A stretch of DNA of 11,534 nucleotides from UBA4717 sp045531795 (GCA_045531795.1 JAZSET010000118.1:1-11534); one strand, 5' to 3'. Positions 1 through 6,354 are shown, numbered from the stretch's first letter. A program made the numbers and translations. Notes: generated by a model not told the origin, from the sequence alone.

Positions 1-24
1 CAAATCCTGTCATTCCGACCACGA

Positions 25-54
25 AAAAAGCACTTGCTACTTCAAGTGCTTTTT
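25..54 (-). terminator. Intrinsic terminator of the SleB-like gene, possibly bidirectional
   Basis: A perfect 12-bp stem (arms 25-36 and 43-54) closes a 6-base loop. Read on the minus strand, the GC-containing part of the stem is followed by a run of T, about 36 bases after the stop codon at 91. The arms begin and end in A5/T5, so the hairpin could also end a plus-strand gene lying left of the window. Nothing else is recognisable in bases 1-24. Confidence 0.88.
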
Positions 55-90
55 GTCTGAATTGACTTTATGTAGTAAAGTTCTTCCCTC

Positions 91-906
91 TTACGCAAAG
101 AAAGTGTGATTTCCGTGTTTTTTTATCACAGGTCTGTTAAGCGACACCCAGCTTACGGGTACAAGGCTCATATTGACAAAATACTTTGCATTTTCAAGCA
201 TCATTGTTCCCATCAGCACTGACCTTGCCGCCTGTGTACACTCACTGCAAGGAGTATTATATATTGTTCCGTTTGCAACGGGTGTAAACTGCACGCCGTT
301 TACTCTGTCAAAGATTACACCGTATATTGTATCCGGGAAATTCTCGTCTTCTACCCTATTGAGCACCACATTACCGACAAGGAGCTTGCCTATGTACGGC
401 TCAGAGCAGCTTTCAGCCTCTATCACTCTTGCCATCCAGAAAAGCTCATCGCTACCGTATGTATTTTTTTCATCTACATAGTCGCCTACTGTTTCAAGCG
501 TCACCTTTTTATTTGCTCCGTCATAGTCTACACTTGCTCCCATTGCTTCGGCAACGGCTCTTACAGGAACACACACGCGGTCATCTATTATTCTGACCTT
601 GTTTCCAAGCACTATTTCGTTACCGTTTGCAAGAATATGCTCGTGATCCACTCCCGCATTAAGTTCAAGACCGTCAAGCGAAAAATGAGCAAAGTTTCCG
701 TCAAAATCTGCGACTGCATTCCCTCTCATTGATGTTATTGCTCTCAGACTCACGAATGTTGTGCCGTTGTCAATAACCAGCGGCTCGCTTTCCGGATATC
801 CTTGTCCGTCAAATGTGAGGCTTACTGCATGGGCAGGTTGCAAAGAATACAAAAAGAGCATCCCTGCCGCTATCAGCATTGTGATCATTTTCTTCAGTTT
901 TTTCAT
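91..906 (-). CDS. Secreted SleB-family cell wall hydrolase with copper amine oxidase-like N-terminal domain
   Basis: Predicted 271-aa exported peptidoglycan hydrolase. A lysine-rich N-terminus and hydrophobic core (about residues 8-23) form a signal peptide, with likely cleavage after AHA (27). Residues about 30-140 resemble the copper amine oxidase N-terminal domain common in clostridial surface proteins (VSLRAI at 52-57; VCVPVRAVAEAMGA at 111-124). Residues about 150-271 match the SleB/Hydrolase_2 fold: ARVIEAE ending at Glu165, which aligns with the family's catalytic glutamate, then Glu169, and VVLNRV with FPDTIYGVIF at 180-199. The family cleaves cortex or vegetative peptidoglycan, typically as a lytic transglycosylase. 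I chose the ATG at 906, not the in-frame ATG at 966, because it has a GAAAGGA ribosome site about 7 bases upstream, begins exactly at the signal peptide, and the 966 codon overlaps the predicted promoter. Whether its role is spore germination or vegetative wall turnover is not decided by the sequence. Confidence 0.88.
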   Translation of the reverse strand: MKKLKKMITMLIAAGMLFLYSLQPAHAVSLTFDGQGYPESEPLVIDNGTTFVSLRAITSMRGNAVADFDGNFAHFSLDGLELNAGVDHEHILANGNEIVLGNKVRIIDDRVCVPVRAVAEAMGASVDYDGANKKVTLETVGDYVDEKNTYGSDELFWMARVIEAESCSEPYIGKLLVGNVVLNRVEDENFPDTIYGVIFDRVNGVQFTPVANGTIYNTPCSECTQAARSVLMGTMMLENAKYFVNMSLVPVSWVSLNRPVIKKHGNHTFFA

Positions 907-930
907 TGCATCATCCTTTCTTTTCGTGCT

Positions 931-948
931 GACGGCACATCTGCCGTC
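931..948. promoter_or_regulatory. Dyad symmetry at the predicted +1 of the SleB-like gene
   Basis: A perfect 7-bp inverted repeat (GACGGCA / TGCCGTC) surrounds a 4-base spacer. It starts about 7 bases after the minus-strand -10 element, so it occupies roughly +1 to +18 of the transcript. It could be a repressor operator or a 5' stabilising hairpin; the sequence does not distinguish these. There is no T run, so it is not a terminator. Confidence 0.45.
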
Positions 949-954
949 TTGTAC

Positions 955-983
955 ATTATACCTCATTTTCCACCTATGCTCAA
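955..983 (-). promoter_or_regulatory. Sigma-A-like promoter of the SleB-like gene
   Basis: On the minus strand, TTGAGC (978-983) and a perfect TATAAT (955-960) are separated by 17 bases. Transcription would start near 948, giving a leader of about 42 bases. The strong housekeeping-type elements argue for some vegetative expression, though sporulation-sigma control in addition cannot be excluded. Confidence 0.7.
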
Positions 984-1045
984 CCTACAACTTTTGTAAG
1001 TATTTCCAATATATTTTATTGAGAGGGGAAATTGCCCATAAAGCC

Positions 1046-1074
1046 TTGATTTTTTTGTTCAAATGTGATATATT
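1046..1074 (+). promoter_or_regulatory. Predicted extended -10 promoter of the antiporter gene
   Basis: TTGATT (1046-1051) and TATATT (1069-1074) are 17 bases apart, with TG at 1066-1067 one base before the -10, an extended -10 arrangement. Start of transcription would be near 1081, leaving an 86-base leader. An overlapping alternative -10, TATTAT at 1071-1076, would give a 19-base spacer and is less favoured. Confidence 0.55.
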
Positions 1075-1083
1075 ATCTGTGGC

Positions 1084-1131
1084 TTTGGATTTTTCTCTCT
1101 GCGAAGATGCACAGCGTGAGATATATCCAAA
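1084..1131 (+). promoter_or_regulatory. Possible structured leader RNA before the antiporter
   Basis: A 7-bp helix can form between TTTGGAT (1084-1090) and ATCCAAA (1125-1131), enclosing about 34 bases that include short complementary stretches (TCTC around 1094-1097 with GAGA at 1118-1121). This occupies the start of the predicted 5' leader of an ion antiporter, where ion- or nucleotide-sensing RNAs are known in bacteria. I do not recognise a named riboswitch consensus here; the pairing could be coincidental. Confidence 0.25.
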
Positions 1132-1166
1132 AATAAAAAATATTTCTATATATGGAAGGCGACAAA

Positions 1167-2462
1167 ATGAATACGCTGTTATCAGTATCAATAGCCCTTT
1201 TGGCAGGACTGTTAATGACAAGAATTTTCAAACCGCTAAGACTCCCTGCAGTAACTGCTTATCTTATTGCGGGCGTGCTTATCGGCCCTTACTGCCTCGG
1301 TGCACTTCATGTTCCGGGACTCGGTTTTGATTCACACGAATCACTCTCAACCCTCGCACTTGTATCAGAGGTTGCACTTGGCTTCATTGCCTTTTCAATC
1401 GGTAACGAATTCAGACTTGAGGAACTTAAAAAGACGGGTAAACAAGCTCTTGTAATCGGTATTTTCCAGGCGATTGCAGCAACATTTCTTGTTGACATTG
1501 CCCTTATCGGTGTTCACTACCTGATGCCCGACAAAATAAGCATCGCACAGGCAATTACACTCGGTGCCATAGCAACTGCAACGGCCCCCGCCGCAACTCT
1601 TATGGTTGTCCGTCAGTTCAAGTCAGACGGACCTTTAACAAGACTTCTTCTTCCCATAGTTGCGCTTGACGATGCTATCGGTCTTATAGTATTTGCCGTA
1701 TCCTTCGGTGTTGCAAAAACTATGGTCAGCGGAAGCCTCGACCTTATATCAATTATAGTAAATCCGCTTATTGAGATTATCTGCTCCCTTGTACTCGGTG
1801 CAGTTATGGGCTGGCTACTCACACAACTTGAAAAGCTGTTCAACTCAAACACAAACCGCCTGAATCTTACAATCGGCGTTGTATTTTTAACTGCATCAAT
1901 TGCAATGCTTGACTTCCACATAGGACCGGTACACGTAAGTTTCTCATCACTTCTTGTATGTATGATGCTCGGTACGGTTTTCTGCAACACCTGTTCTCTT
2001 TCACACGACCTTATGGCAGCGTCAGACAAATGGACTTCGCCCTTATTTGCGGTATTCTTCGTAATAAGCGGTGCTGAGCTTGAGCTCTCGGTATTCGCAG
2101 ACTGGGCTATCGTAGTAATCGGCGTTGTATATATCATCTTCCGTTCTCTCGGTAAATATTTCGGTTCTCTTGCAAGTGCAAAGGCTACTAAATGCACACG
2201 TGAAATCTGCAAATATCTCGGTATCACACTTCTGCCGCAGGCGGGTGTTGCTCTCGGTATGTGCACAATAGCAGCCGCACAGTGGCCCGAACAAGGCACG
2301 CTTATCCGTAACATTACACTGTTTGCAGTGCTTATTTACGAGCTTTTCGGACCAATGTTTACAAAGATGGCGCTTACTGCCGCAGGCGAAATCAAGCCAA
2401 TGAGCGAAGATGTACGCAACCGTCGCAAAGCTATGCTCGATGCAGTAAACAAAGACAAATAA
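1167..2462 (+). CDS. CPA2-type cation:proton antiporter (Na+/H+ or K+/H+ exchanger)
   Basis: A 431-aa polytopic membrane protein exchanging a monovalent cation for protons across the cytoplasmic membrane. It shows about 12-13 hydrophobic segments and the family landmarks in order: PAVTAYLIAGVLIGP near residues 27-41, ATATAPAATL (135-144, the broken helix of the ion site), ALDDAIGL with the paired aspartates Asp168-Asp169, and FRSLGKYFGS near 325-334, carrying the Arg and Lys found in the family's helix 10 region. By analogy with NapA, a DD pair points to electrogenic exchange, whereas ND points to electroneutral. It ends shortly after the membrane domain with no RCK/TrkA-N or USP regulatory domain, unlike KefB/KefC. 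The ATG at 1167 is preferred to 1152 because GGAAGG (1154-1159) sits 7 bases before it. It is a single-gene unit with its own promoter and terminator. The transported ion cannot be told from sequence. Confidence 0.88.
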   Translation: MNTLLSVSIALLAGLLMTRIFKPLRLPAVTAYLIAGVLIGPYCLGALHVPGLGFDSHESLSTLALVSEVALGFIAFSIGNEFRLEELKKTGKQALVIGIFQAIAATFLVDIALIGVHYLMPDKISIAQAITLGAIATATAPAATLMVVRQFKSDGPLTRLLLPIVALDDAIGLIVFAVSFGVAKTMVSGSLDLISIIVNPLIEIICSLVLGAVMGWLLTQLEKLFNSNTNRLNLTIGVVFLTASIAMLDFHIGPVHVSFSSLLVCMMLGTVFCNTCSLSHDLMAASDKWTSPLFAVFFVISGAELELSVFADWAIVVIGVVYIIFRSLGKYFGSLASAKATKCTREICKYLGITLLPQAGVALGMCTIAAAQWPEQGTLIRNITLFAVLIYELFGPMFTKMALTAAGEIKPMSEDVRNRRKAMLDAVNKDK

Positions 2463-2469
2463 AACTATT

Positions 2470-2518
2470 ATATGCACTCCGTACGCTAATGCGCACGGGG
2501 TGCATATATGATTTTTTT
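2470..2518 (+). terminator. Intrinsic terminator of the antiporter gene
   Basis: A long stem pairs 2470-2486 with 2491-2507 around the loop TAAT, with one mismatch (A2483/C2494) and one G-U pair. It is followed by seven T at 2512-2518 and starts 8 bases after the stop codon. Confidence 0.92.
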
Positions 2519-2539
2519 ATGAAAATTCCCAAAAAACTA

Positions 2540-2568
2540 TTTACATTCAAAAAAAAGTGTTGTATAAT
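2540..2568 (+). promoter_or_regulatory. Strong sigma-A promoter of the pyridoxamine kinase gene
   Basis: TTTACA (2540-2545), a 17-base spacer and a perfect TATAAT (2563-2568) lie in an A-rich stretch that could act as an UP-like element. Transcription would start near 2575, giving a leader of about 44 bases. Confidence 0.82.
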
Positions 2569-2618
2569 GTTAAATATTTAAAAAATGTGAAATTATAGTT
2601 ATATATCAAGGAGTTTTT

Positions 2619-3449
2619 ATGGAATACAAAAGGATATTAACGATTCAGGATATTTCCTGCGTCGGTCAGTGCTCACTTACAGTCGCATTGCCGATTCTGT
2701 CAGCTTGCGGAGTTGAAACAGCTATCCTGCCGTCTGCTGTTTTATCAACTCATACTGCCGGCTTCAAAGGCTATACTTTCCGTGATTTAACAGACGATAT
2801 TATGCCTATATGCAATCACTGGATGAGCGAAAAGATTTCATTCGATGCCATATATACAGGATACCTCGGAAGTGAAAGACAGATAGCATGCGTGGAATAT
2901 GTTATTGACAACACATTAAAGGCAGGCGGCAAAAGCTTCGTTGACCCCGCTATGGCAGATAACGGCAAGCTTTATCCCGGATTTGACGAAAACTTTGTTG
3001 AGTCAATGAAGAAGCTTTGTGCAAAGGCTGATTTTGTGCTTCCCAATATTACAGAAGCCTGCTTTTTGACCGGAAACGAATTTAAAACCGAGTACGACAA
3101 AGCATATATTGATACACTGATAGCCGGGCTCAAGGCTATCGGTTGCAAGAATATCATACTTACAGGCGTTTCTTATAAGGCAGGAGAAACAGGAATAGAA
3201 GTAGTTGAAGAGACTGGCAGATCATACTACAATCACGAGTTTTTACCGAACAGCTGTCACGGCACAGGAGACATATACTCATCATCATTTGTCGGAGCAA
3301 TGATGCATGGCAAGTCGGCATACGAGTCGGCAAAAATCGCCGCAGACTACACAGTCGACTGCATAAGAGATACCGCAAGTGAAGAAAATCACTGGTATGG
3401 TGCAAAATTTGAACCATCTCTCGGCAAGCTTATTGAATATCTGAAATAA
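2619..3449 (+). CDS. Pyridoxamine/pyridoxal kinase (PdxK/PdxY family)
   Basis: A 276-aa cytoplasmic ribokinase-superfamily enzyme that phosphorylates pyridoxal, pyridoxamine or pyridoxine with ATP, salvaging vitamin B6 to the 5'-phosphate. Visible motifs are the N-terminal ILTIQDISCVGQCSLT (6-21), STHTAGF (43-49), the YTGYLGS segment (79-85), DPAMADNGKLY (109-119, typical of pyridoxal kinases), PNITEA (142-147) and the ATP/anion-hole motif GTGD (215-218), whose Asp218 is the expected catalytic base. The length is normal for the family. The start has AAGGAG (2608-2613) at 5-base spacing. Within the family, annotation as PdxK or PdxY is a matter of convention, so no symbol is given. HMP kinase (ThiD), a relative, usually carries GTGC at this site, which argues against that reading. 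It is monocistronic, with no other B6 gene nearby. Confidence 0.92.
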   Translation: MEYKRILTIQDISCVGQCSLTVALPILSACGVETAILPSAVLSTHTAGFKGYTFRDLTDDIMPICNHWMSEKISFDAIYTGYLGSERQIACVEYVIDNTLKAGGKSFVDPAMADNGKLYPGFDENFVESMKKLCAKADFVLPNITEACFLTGNEFKTEYDKAYIDTLIAGLKAIGCKNIILTGVSYKAGETGIEVVEETGRSYYNHEFLPNSCHGTGDIYSSSFVGAMMHGKSAYESAKIAADYTVDCIRDTASEENHWYGAKFEPSLGKLIEYLK

Positions 3450-3489
3450 AATAAAGGCGGCAGACAAAAATGTCTGCCGTCTTTATTTT
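3448..3489 (+). terminator. Terminator overlapping the kinase stop codon
   Basis: A 19-bp stem (3448-3466 with 3471-3489, one G-U pair, loop AAAA) begins inside the TAA stop codon at 3447-3449. The outer part is AAAATAAAG/CTTTATTTT, so the T run is interrupted by a single A. Its symmetry lets it work on either strand. Confidence 0.85.
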
Positions 3490-3543
3490 ATGAAAAGTAC
3501 GCGGGATGAGCAAGCAAAAATAGAAGAAAGATAAAAATTACTA

Positions 3544-3572
3544 TTGCATAATGCGACATTTTGTGCTACAAT
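3544..3572 (+). promoter_or_regulatory. Extended -10 promoter of the Nudix-trmL operon
   Basis: TTGCAT (3544-3549), a 17-base spacer and TACAAT (3567-3572) preceded by TGC (3564-3566), an extended -10. Transcription would start near 3579, so the first in-frame ATG at 3583 would be almost leaderless. Confidence 0.72.
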
Positions 3573-3623
3573 ATAGGTTAGGATGTTTAAACATCACTTT
3601 CTCGGTCATGTGACCATTTACCT

Positions 3624-3628
3624 GGAGG
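3624..3628 (+). promoter_or_regulatory. Ribosome binding site fixing the GTG start of the Nudix gene
   Basis: GGAGG lies 5 bases before GTG 3634. No comparable site precedes the in-frame ATG at 3583, so the GTG is taken as the start. Confidence 0.75.
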
Positions 3629-3633
3629 CAATT

Positions 3634-4080
3634 GTGGCTTTACATATCAAAAAAGAAAAATCCTGCGGTGCAGTAGTTATCAGGCCCGTAAAAGGCGGAC
3701 TCCTGACTCTGCTTATTCAGCACCGTGGCGGTCATTGGGGGTTCCCCAAGGGACATATCGAATTCGGTGAAACAGAAACCGAAACAGCAATACGCGAAAT
3801 CAGGGAGGAAACGGGACTTGAAGTCGAAATAGATACAGCCTTCAGACAGAGTGTTGTGTATTCTCCCCGAACAAATATTGAGAAAGAAGTAATCTATTTT
3901 ACGGCTAAAACAGACACACGTGAAACTGTTCCCCAACCCGAGGAAATACGCCGTGCGGACTGGTTTACCTTTGATGAGGCAAGCCGCCAGCTTTCTCACG
4001 AAAATGATATTCAGATTCTTCGCAGTGCACAGAAGTACTGGAAAGAAAAAATAAAAAAGGAAGAGGAAAATAACGCTTAA
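3634..4080 (+). CDS. Nudix hydrolase, Ap4A pyrophosphohydrolase-like
   Basis: A 148-aa cytoplasmic protein hydrolysing a nucleoside diphosphate linked to another group, using divalent metal. The Nudix box is complete at residues 40-62: G40, E46, then R54-E55-I-x-E58-E59-x-G61-L62, matching GX5EX7REUXEEXGU. The preceding WGFPKG (35-40) is typical of diadenosine tetraphosphate hydrolases and close relatives, but substrate cannot be fixed from the box alone. The start is GTG, supported by the GGAGG site; the 17 extra residues of the longer frame (from ATG 3583) look nothing like the family, while ALHIKKEKSCGAVV is a natural beginning for a Nudix fold. The C-terminal tail (about 137-148) is Lys/Glu-rich. 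The stop overlaps the trmL start in TAATG, so the two are translationally coupled. Confidence 0.9.
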   Translation: MALHIKKEKSCGAVVIRPVKGGLLTLLIQHRGGHWGFPKGHIEFGETETETAIREIREETGLEVEIDTAFRQSVVYSPRTNIEKEVIYFTAKTDTRETVPQPEEIRRADWFTFDEASRQLSHENDIQILRSAQKYWKEKIKKEEENNA

Positions 4081-4577
4081 TGAGTAACATTAACATAGTA
4101 CTTGTAGAGCCTGAAATTCCTCAGAATACAGGAAATATCGCACGCACCTGTGCCGCTACAGGTGCGTCGCTTCATCTTGTACAGCCTATGGGGTTTACGG
4201 TTGACGACAGAAAACTGAAGCGCGCAGGACTTGATTATTGGCACGAGCTTGACATAACCTACTATGAAAGCCTTGATGAATTTTTGCGCCTGCACGAAAA
4301 CGATGCTTTGTATTATTTTTCAACAAAGGCACCGAGAGCCTACACAGAGGTAAGCTATCCCGAAAAGGTTTTTCTGGTGTTTGGTAAGGAAACAAAGGGA
4401 CTTCCCGAAACACTCTTAAAAGATAATCCCGAAACAACAGTCAGAATTCCGATGCGGGATAAACTGAGGAGTCTTAATTTATCAAACTCGGCTGCAATAG
4501 CCGTGTATGAGGTGTTCAGGCAAAGAGACTTTGAGGGACTCCGCGAAGACGGCGAGCCAACAACATTTAACTGGTAA
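4080..4577 (+). CDS. trmL: tRNA (cytidine(34)-2'-O)-methyltransferase TrmL
   Basis: A 165-aa SPOUT-class methyltransferase that uses S-adenosylmethionine to 2'-O-methylate the wobble base (C34 or cmnm5U34) of tRNA-Leu isoacceptors. The family's signature segments are all present: VEPEIPQNTGNIART (9-23), FGKETKGLP (101-109) and RIPMRDKLRSLNLSNSAAIA (122-141); the last two form the trefoil knot and cofactor site. Length is normal for the minimal single-domain family, which acts as a homodimer. The ATG shares its A with the TAA of the Nudix gene, and the nearest purine-rich site (GAGG, 4063-4066) is 13 bases away, so initiation probably relies on coupling. The pairing with a Nudix gene has no obvious functional logic beyond shared housekeeping expression. 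Confidence 0.93.
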   Translation: MSNINIVLVEPEIPQNTGNIARTCAATGASLHLVQPMGFTVDDRKLKRAGLDYWHELDITYYESLDEFLRLHENDALYYFSTKAPRAYTEVSYPEKVFLVFGKETKGLPETLLKDNPETTVRIPMRDKLRSLNLSNSAAIAVYEVFRQRDFEGLREDGEPTTFNW

Positions 4578-4581
4578 AACA

Positions 4582-4608
4582 GGCAGAGATATTATCTCTG
4601 CCCTTTTT
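4582..4608 (+). terminator. Terminator of the Nudix-trmL operon
   Basis: A perfect 9-bp stem (GGCAGAGAT at 4582-4590 with 4594-4602), 3-base loop, then C and five T. It ends one base before the -35 box of the next gene, so termination and re-initiation are tightly packed. Confidence 0.9.
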
Positions 4609-4609
4609 A

Positions 4610-4638
4610 TTGACATTTTTCTACTTTAATGATATCAT
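4610..4638 (+). promoter_or_regulatory. Consensus -35 with extended -10 promoter of the DUF975 gene
   Basis: A perfect TTGACA (4610-4615), a 17-base spacer and TATCAT (4633-4638), with TGA at 4630-4632 giving an extended -10. Predicted transcription start is near 4645. This would be a strong promoter unless repressed. Confidence 0.82.
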
Positions 4639-4640
4639 AT

Positions 4641-4661
4641 ATATGTGGTCAAACCACATAT
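4641..4661. promoter_or_regulatory. Operator-like palindrome over the transcription start of the DUF975 gene
   Basis: Perfect 9-bp arms (ATATGTGGT at 4641-4649 and ACCACATAT at 4653-4661) flank a 3-base centre. The site begins 2 bases after the -10 and covers the predicted +1, where a bound dimeric repressor would block initiation. It ends 6 bases before the AGGAGG ribosome site (4668-4673), so as RNA it could instead form a hairpin just ahead of it. No regulator is encoded next to it. Confidence 0.55.
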
Positions 4662-4681
4662 TATAATAGGAGGCTTTATAT

Positions 4682-5317
4682 ATGAACAGGGCAGAATTAA
4701 AAGCAAAAGCAAAACAGCAAATCAAGGGAAAAATCGGAATCCTTTTTGTTATCACACTGATTATCGGAGTGATTTCAGGTCTGGCATCTTTGGTTTTATC
4801 TTTCATTCCCATCGGCGGCCTGGCCAGTGCAATTATTATTACTCCGGCATTTGCATTAAGTATTGTCCGTATTTACCTTAATATAACAGCAGGCGCAAAG
4901 CCCGATGTAAAGGACGCGTTTTGCGGATTTGATGATTTTTGGTCTGCATTCAAGGTGAATTTCCTTGTTGCACTCTTCACTTTCTTATGGTCACTTCTTT
5001 TCATTATTCCCGGTATTGTCAAGAGTTTTTCATACTCTATGGCTATGTATATTTTAGCAGAAAACAAAGAGAAACCTGCACTTGAGTGTATTGATGAATC
5101 AAGAGCTATGACAAACGGCCATAAAATGGACCTTTTTGTTTTAGGACTGTCATTTATAGGTTGGGCTATATTAGGTTCTATTACTTTCGGTATTGCATAT
5201 ATATGGGTTGTCCCCTATATCCAGGCTACATACACTAATGCGTACCATAGCTTAAAGCCTGTTTCTCCCGCTGCAGAAATAGCAAGTGAGGGTCAGGCAG
5301 AAAATACAGAGAAATAA
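4682..5317 (+). CDS. DUF975 family integral membrane protein
   Basis: A 211-aa multi-pass membrane protein of unknown function. After a basic amphipathic N-terminus (NRAELKAKAKQQIKGK, 2-17) come hydrophobic segments at about 20-40, 46-68, 92-114 and 151-180. The family hallmark spans about 109-145: IPGIVKSFSYSM, then ILAENKEKPALECIDESRAM and NGHKMDLF. This segment with its flanking helices identifies DUF975, widespread in Firmicutes and often poorly characterised. The C-terminal tail (191-211) is polar and probably cytoplasmic. Translation starts from AGGAGG (4668-4673) with 8-base spacing. It stands alone between its own promoter and a bidirectional terminator, and the palindrome upstream suggests dedicated control. 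No reaction can be assigned. Confidence 0.87.
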   Translation: MNRAELKAKAKQQIKGKIGILFVITLIIGVISGLASLVLSFIPIGGLASAIIITPAFALSIVRIYLNITAGAKPDVKDAFCGFDDFWSAFKVNFLVALFTFLWSLLFIIPGIVKSFSYSMAMYILAENKEKPALECIDESRAMTNGHKMDLFVLGLSFIGWAILGSITFGIAYIWVVPYIQATYTNAYHSLKPVSPAAEIASEGQAENTEK

Positions 5318-5331
5318 CTATTTTAACAATA

Positions 5332-5361
5332 AAAATCCACCCGTATTCCGGGTGGTATTTT
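5332..5361. terminator. Bidirectional terminator between convergent genes
   Basis: CCACCCG (5337-5343) pairs with CGGGTGG (5349-5355), and the stem extends through AAAAT/ATTTT with one bulged T at 5356. T-rich tracts follow on the plus strand and, by symmetry, on the minus strand. It serves the DUF975 gene (plus, ends 5317) and the DUF4838-like gene (minus, ends 5413). Confidence 0.88.
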
Positions 5362-5412
5362 ATTTTCGGGCAAGCCCTATCCAATACAGACAGCGCGTAA
5401 CCGAAGTTGAAC

Positions 5413-6354
5413 TTACCGTACTGCATCCGAAAAATCGGTAATATCGACCGCTCCATACAGTTCTTCATAATCCTTGCCCAAAAAACATGCAAATGTGGAA
5501 ATACAGTCAAATCCTGTTTCGCGGTACTGCTCTATATCCTCAAGCATTTCTTCCTTATTGAGTACAAATCTCTTTGGCGGTTTTTTCCATAATGAAAACA
5601 TTGAGTTGTCATACCAATACTCAAGAACCTTTTTAGGCTCTTTATCAAAAGTCTTCATCAATGGAACAATCATTTCCCTTTCACGAGCGATAAGCTCTTT
5701 TGCATTTTCATTGTTTGCAGTATACTTTTCAAACGGAGCATATTCAAGAAAAATTCCATCTCCGACCTTTACCTTGGAGGGAGGCACAATACTGTCTACA
5801 TAAGCAAGATACGCCATACGTGCATCAGGAAAGTGCTTTCTTATCTCACAAAGCATTCTGTTTATAACAATCAACTGCTGGTCCGAGGCAGACAAATCTC
5901 TGCACAAAGGGCAATTGCAACGCAGATCTCGCCCGTCATCAAGCCAAAAATAAAAATCATGAGAACTTCCGTAAAGCGACTTTGCTAATTGAACGGCATT
6001 TTTCGCTACCAGATCCAACGATTCGGGATTTGAAACACACAGATTATAATCGTTTGTTCTATCACCGTTTTTATTCATTCTGAAATATTCGGGATGAGCG
6101 TCGAACAAATCCCTTCTGAGAAGATATCCCATAGCATGGAGCTCATATTCAACTTCAAGTCCACAACTATGTGCATAATCGATCAGTTCGCGATATCGAG
6201 GGGTTTTCATCTGCTCTAACATTTCTTCGAGTGATTCAAAAGCCTTTTTACCACCGCAAGAATGGATACCCAGAGCACCAATCCCCGCAGCTGATAATTT
6301 GTCAATCCATTCTTTTGACAATTCATCCGGATGTATAATCATGCTGTTCTTCAT
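5413..6354 (-). CDS. DUF4838-like domain protein (putative carbohydrate-active, minimal and cytoplasmic)
   Basis: A 313-aa protein resembling the DUF4838 domain, which is related to GH20/GH67-type glycoside hydrolase barrels and usually sits inside much larger secreted proteins. Recognisable segments: LGIHSCGGKKAFESLEE (28-44), YELHAMGYLL (70-79), AHPEYFRMNKNGDR (86-99), LCVSNP (105-110), FWLDDGRDLRCNCPLC (136-151), and LAYVDSIVPP (183-192). The Asp139-Asp140 pair followed by Cys146, Cys148 and Cys151 (CxCxxC) is typical of the family and could bind metal. No signal peptide is seen. The ATG at 6354 has GGGAG about 11 bases upstream; Met5 is an alternative start. It is a single gene with its own promoter and with terminators on both sides. 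No activity has been assigned with certainty to the family, so the carbohydrate role is an inference from fold relatives. Confidence 0.75.
   Translation of the reverse strand: MKNSMIIHPDELSKEWIDKLSAAGIGALGIHSCGGKKAFESLEEMLEQMKTPRYRELIDYAHSCGLEVEYELHAMGYLLRRDLFDAHPEYFRMNKNGDRTNDYNLCVSNPESLDLVAKNAVQLAKSLYGSSHDFYFWLDDGRDLRCNCPLCRDLSASDQQLIVINRMLCEIRKHFPDARMAYLAYVDSIVPPSKVKVGDGIFLEYAPFEKYTANNENAKELIAREREMIVPLMKTFDKEPKKVLEYWYDNSMFSLWKKPPKRFVLNKEEMLEDIEQYRETGFDCISTFACFLGKDYEELYGAVDITDFSDAVR

Noticed and set aside
173..481. 102-aa plus-strand open frame inside the SleB-like gene
   Set aside because: It is antisense to conserved SleB codons, with no ribosome site or family features.
985..1221. 78-aa open frame on the minus strand between the divergent genes
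   Set aside because: It runs through the antiporter promoter and into its coding start, has no ribosome site and no recognisable family.
1613..2314. 233-aa minus-strand open frame opposite the antiporter
   Set aside because: Its length reflects codon bias of the real gene; composition is unlike a natural protein and no start signal is visible.
5320..5412. Possible frameshift extending the DUF4838-like protein past its stop at 5413
   Set aside because: A shifted frame stays open beyond the stop (starting YGKFNFGYAL), but I cannot recall a family C-terminus that it matches, and the terminator lies right behind. The protein ends plausibly at the existing stop.
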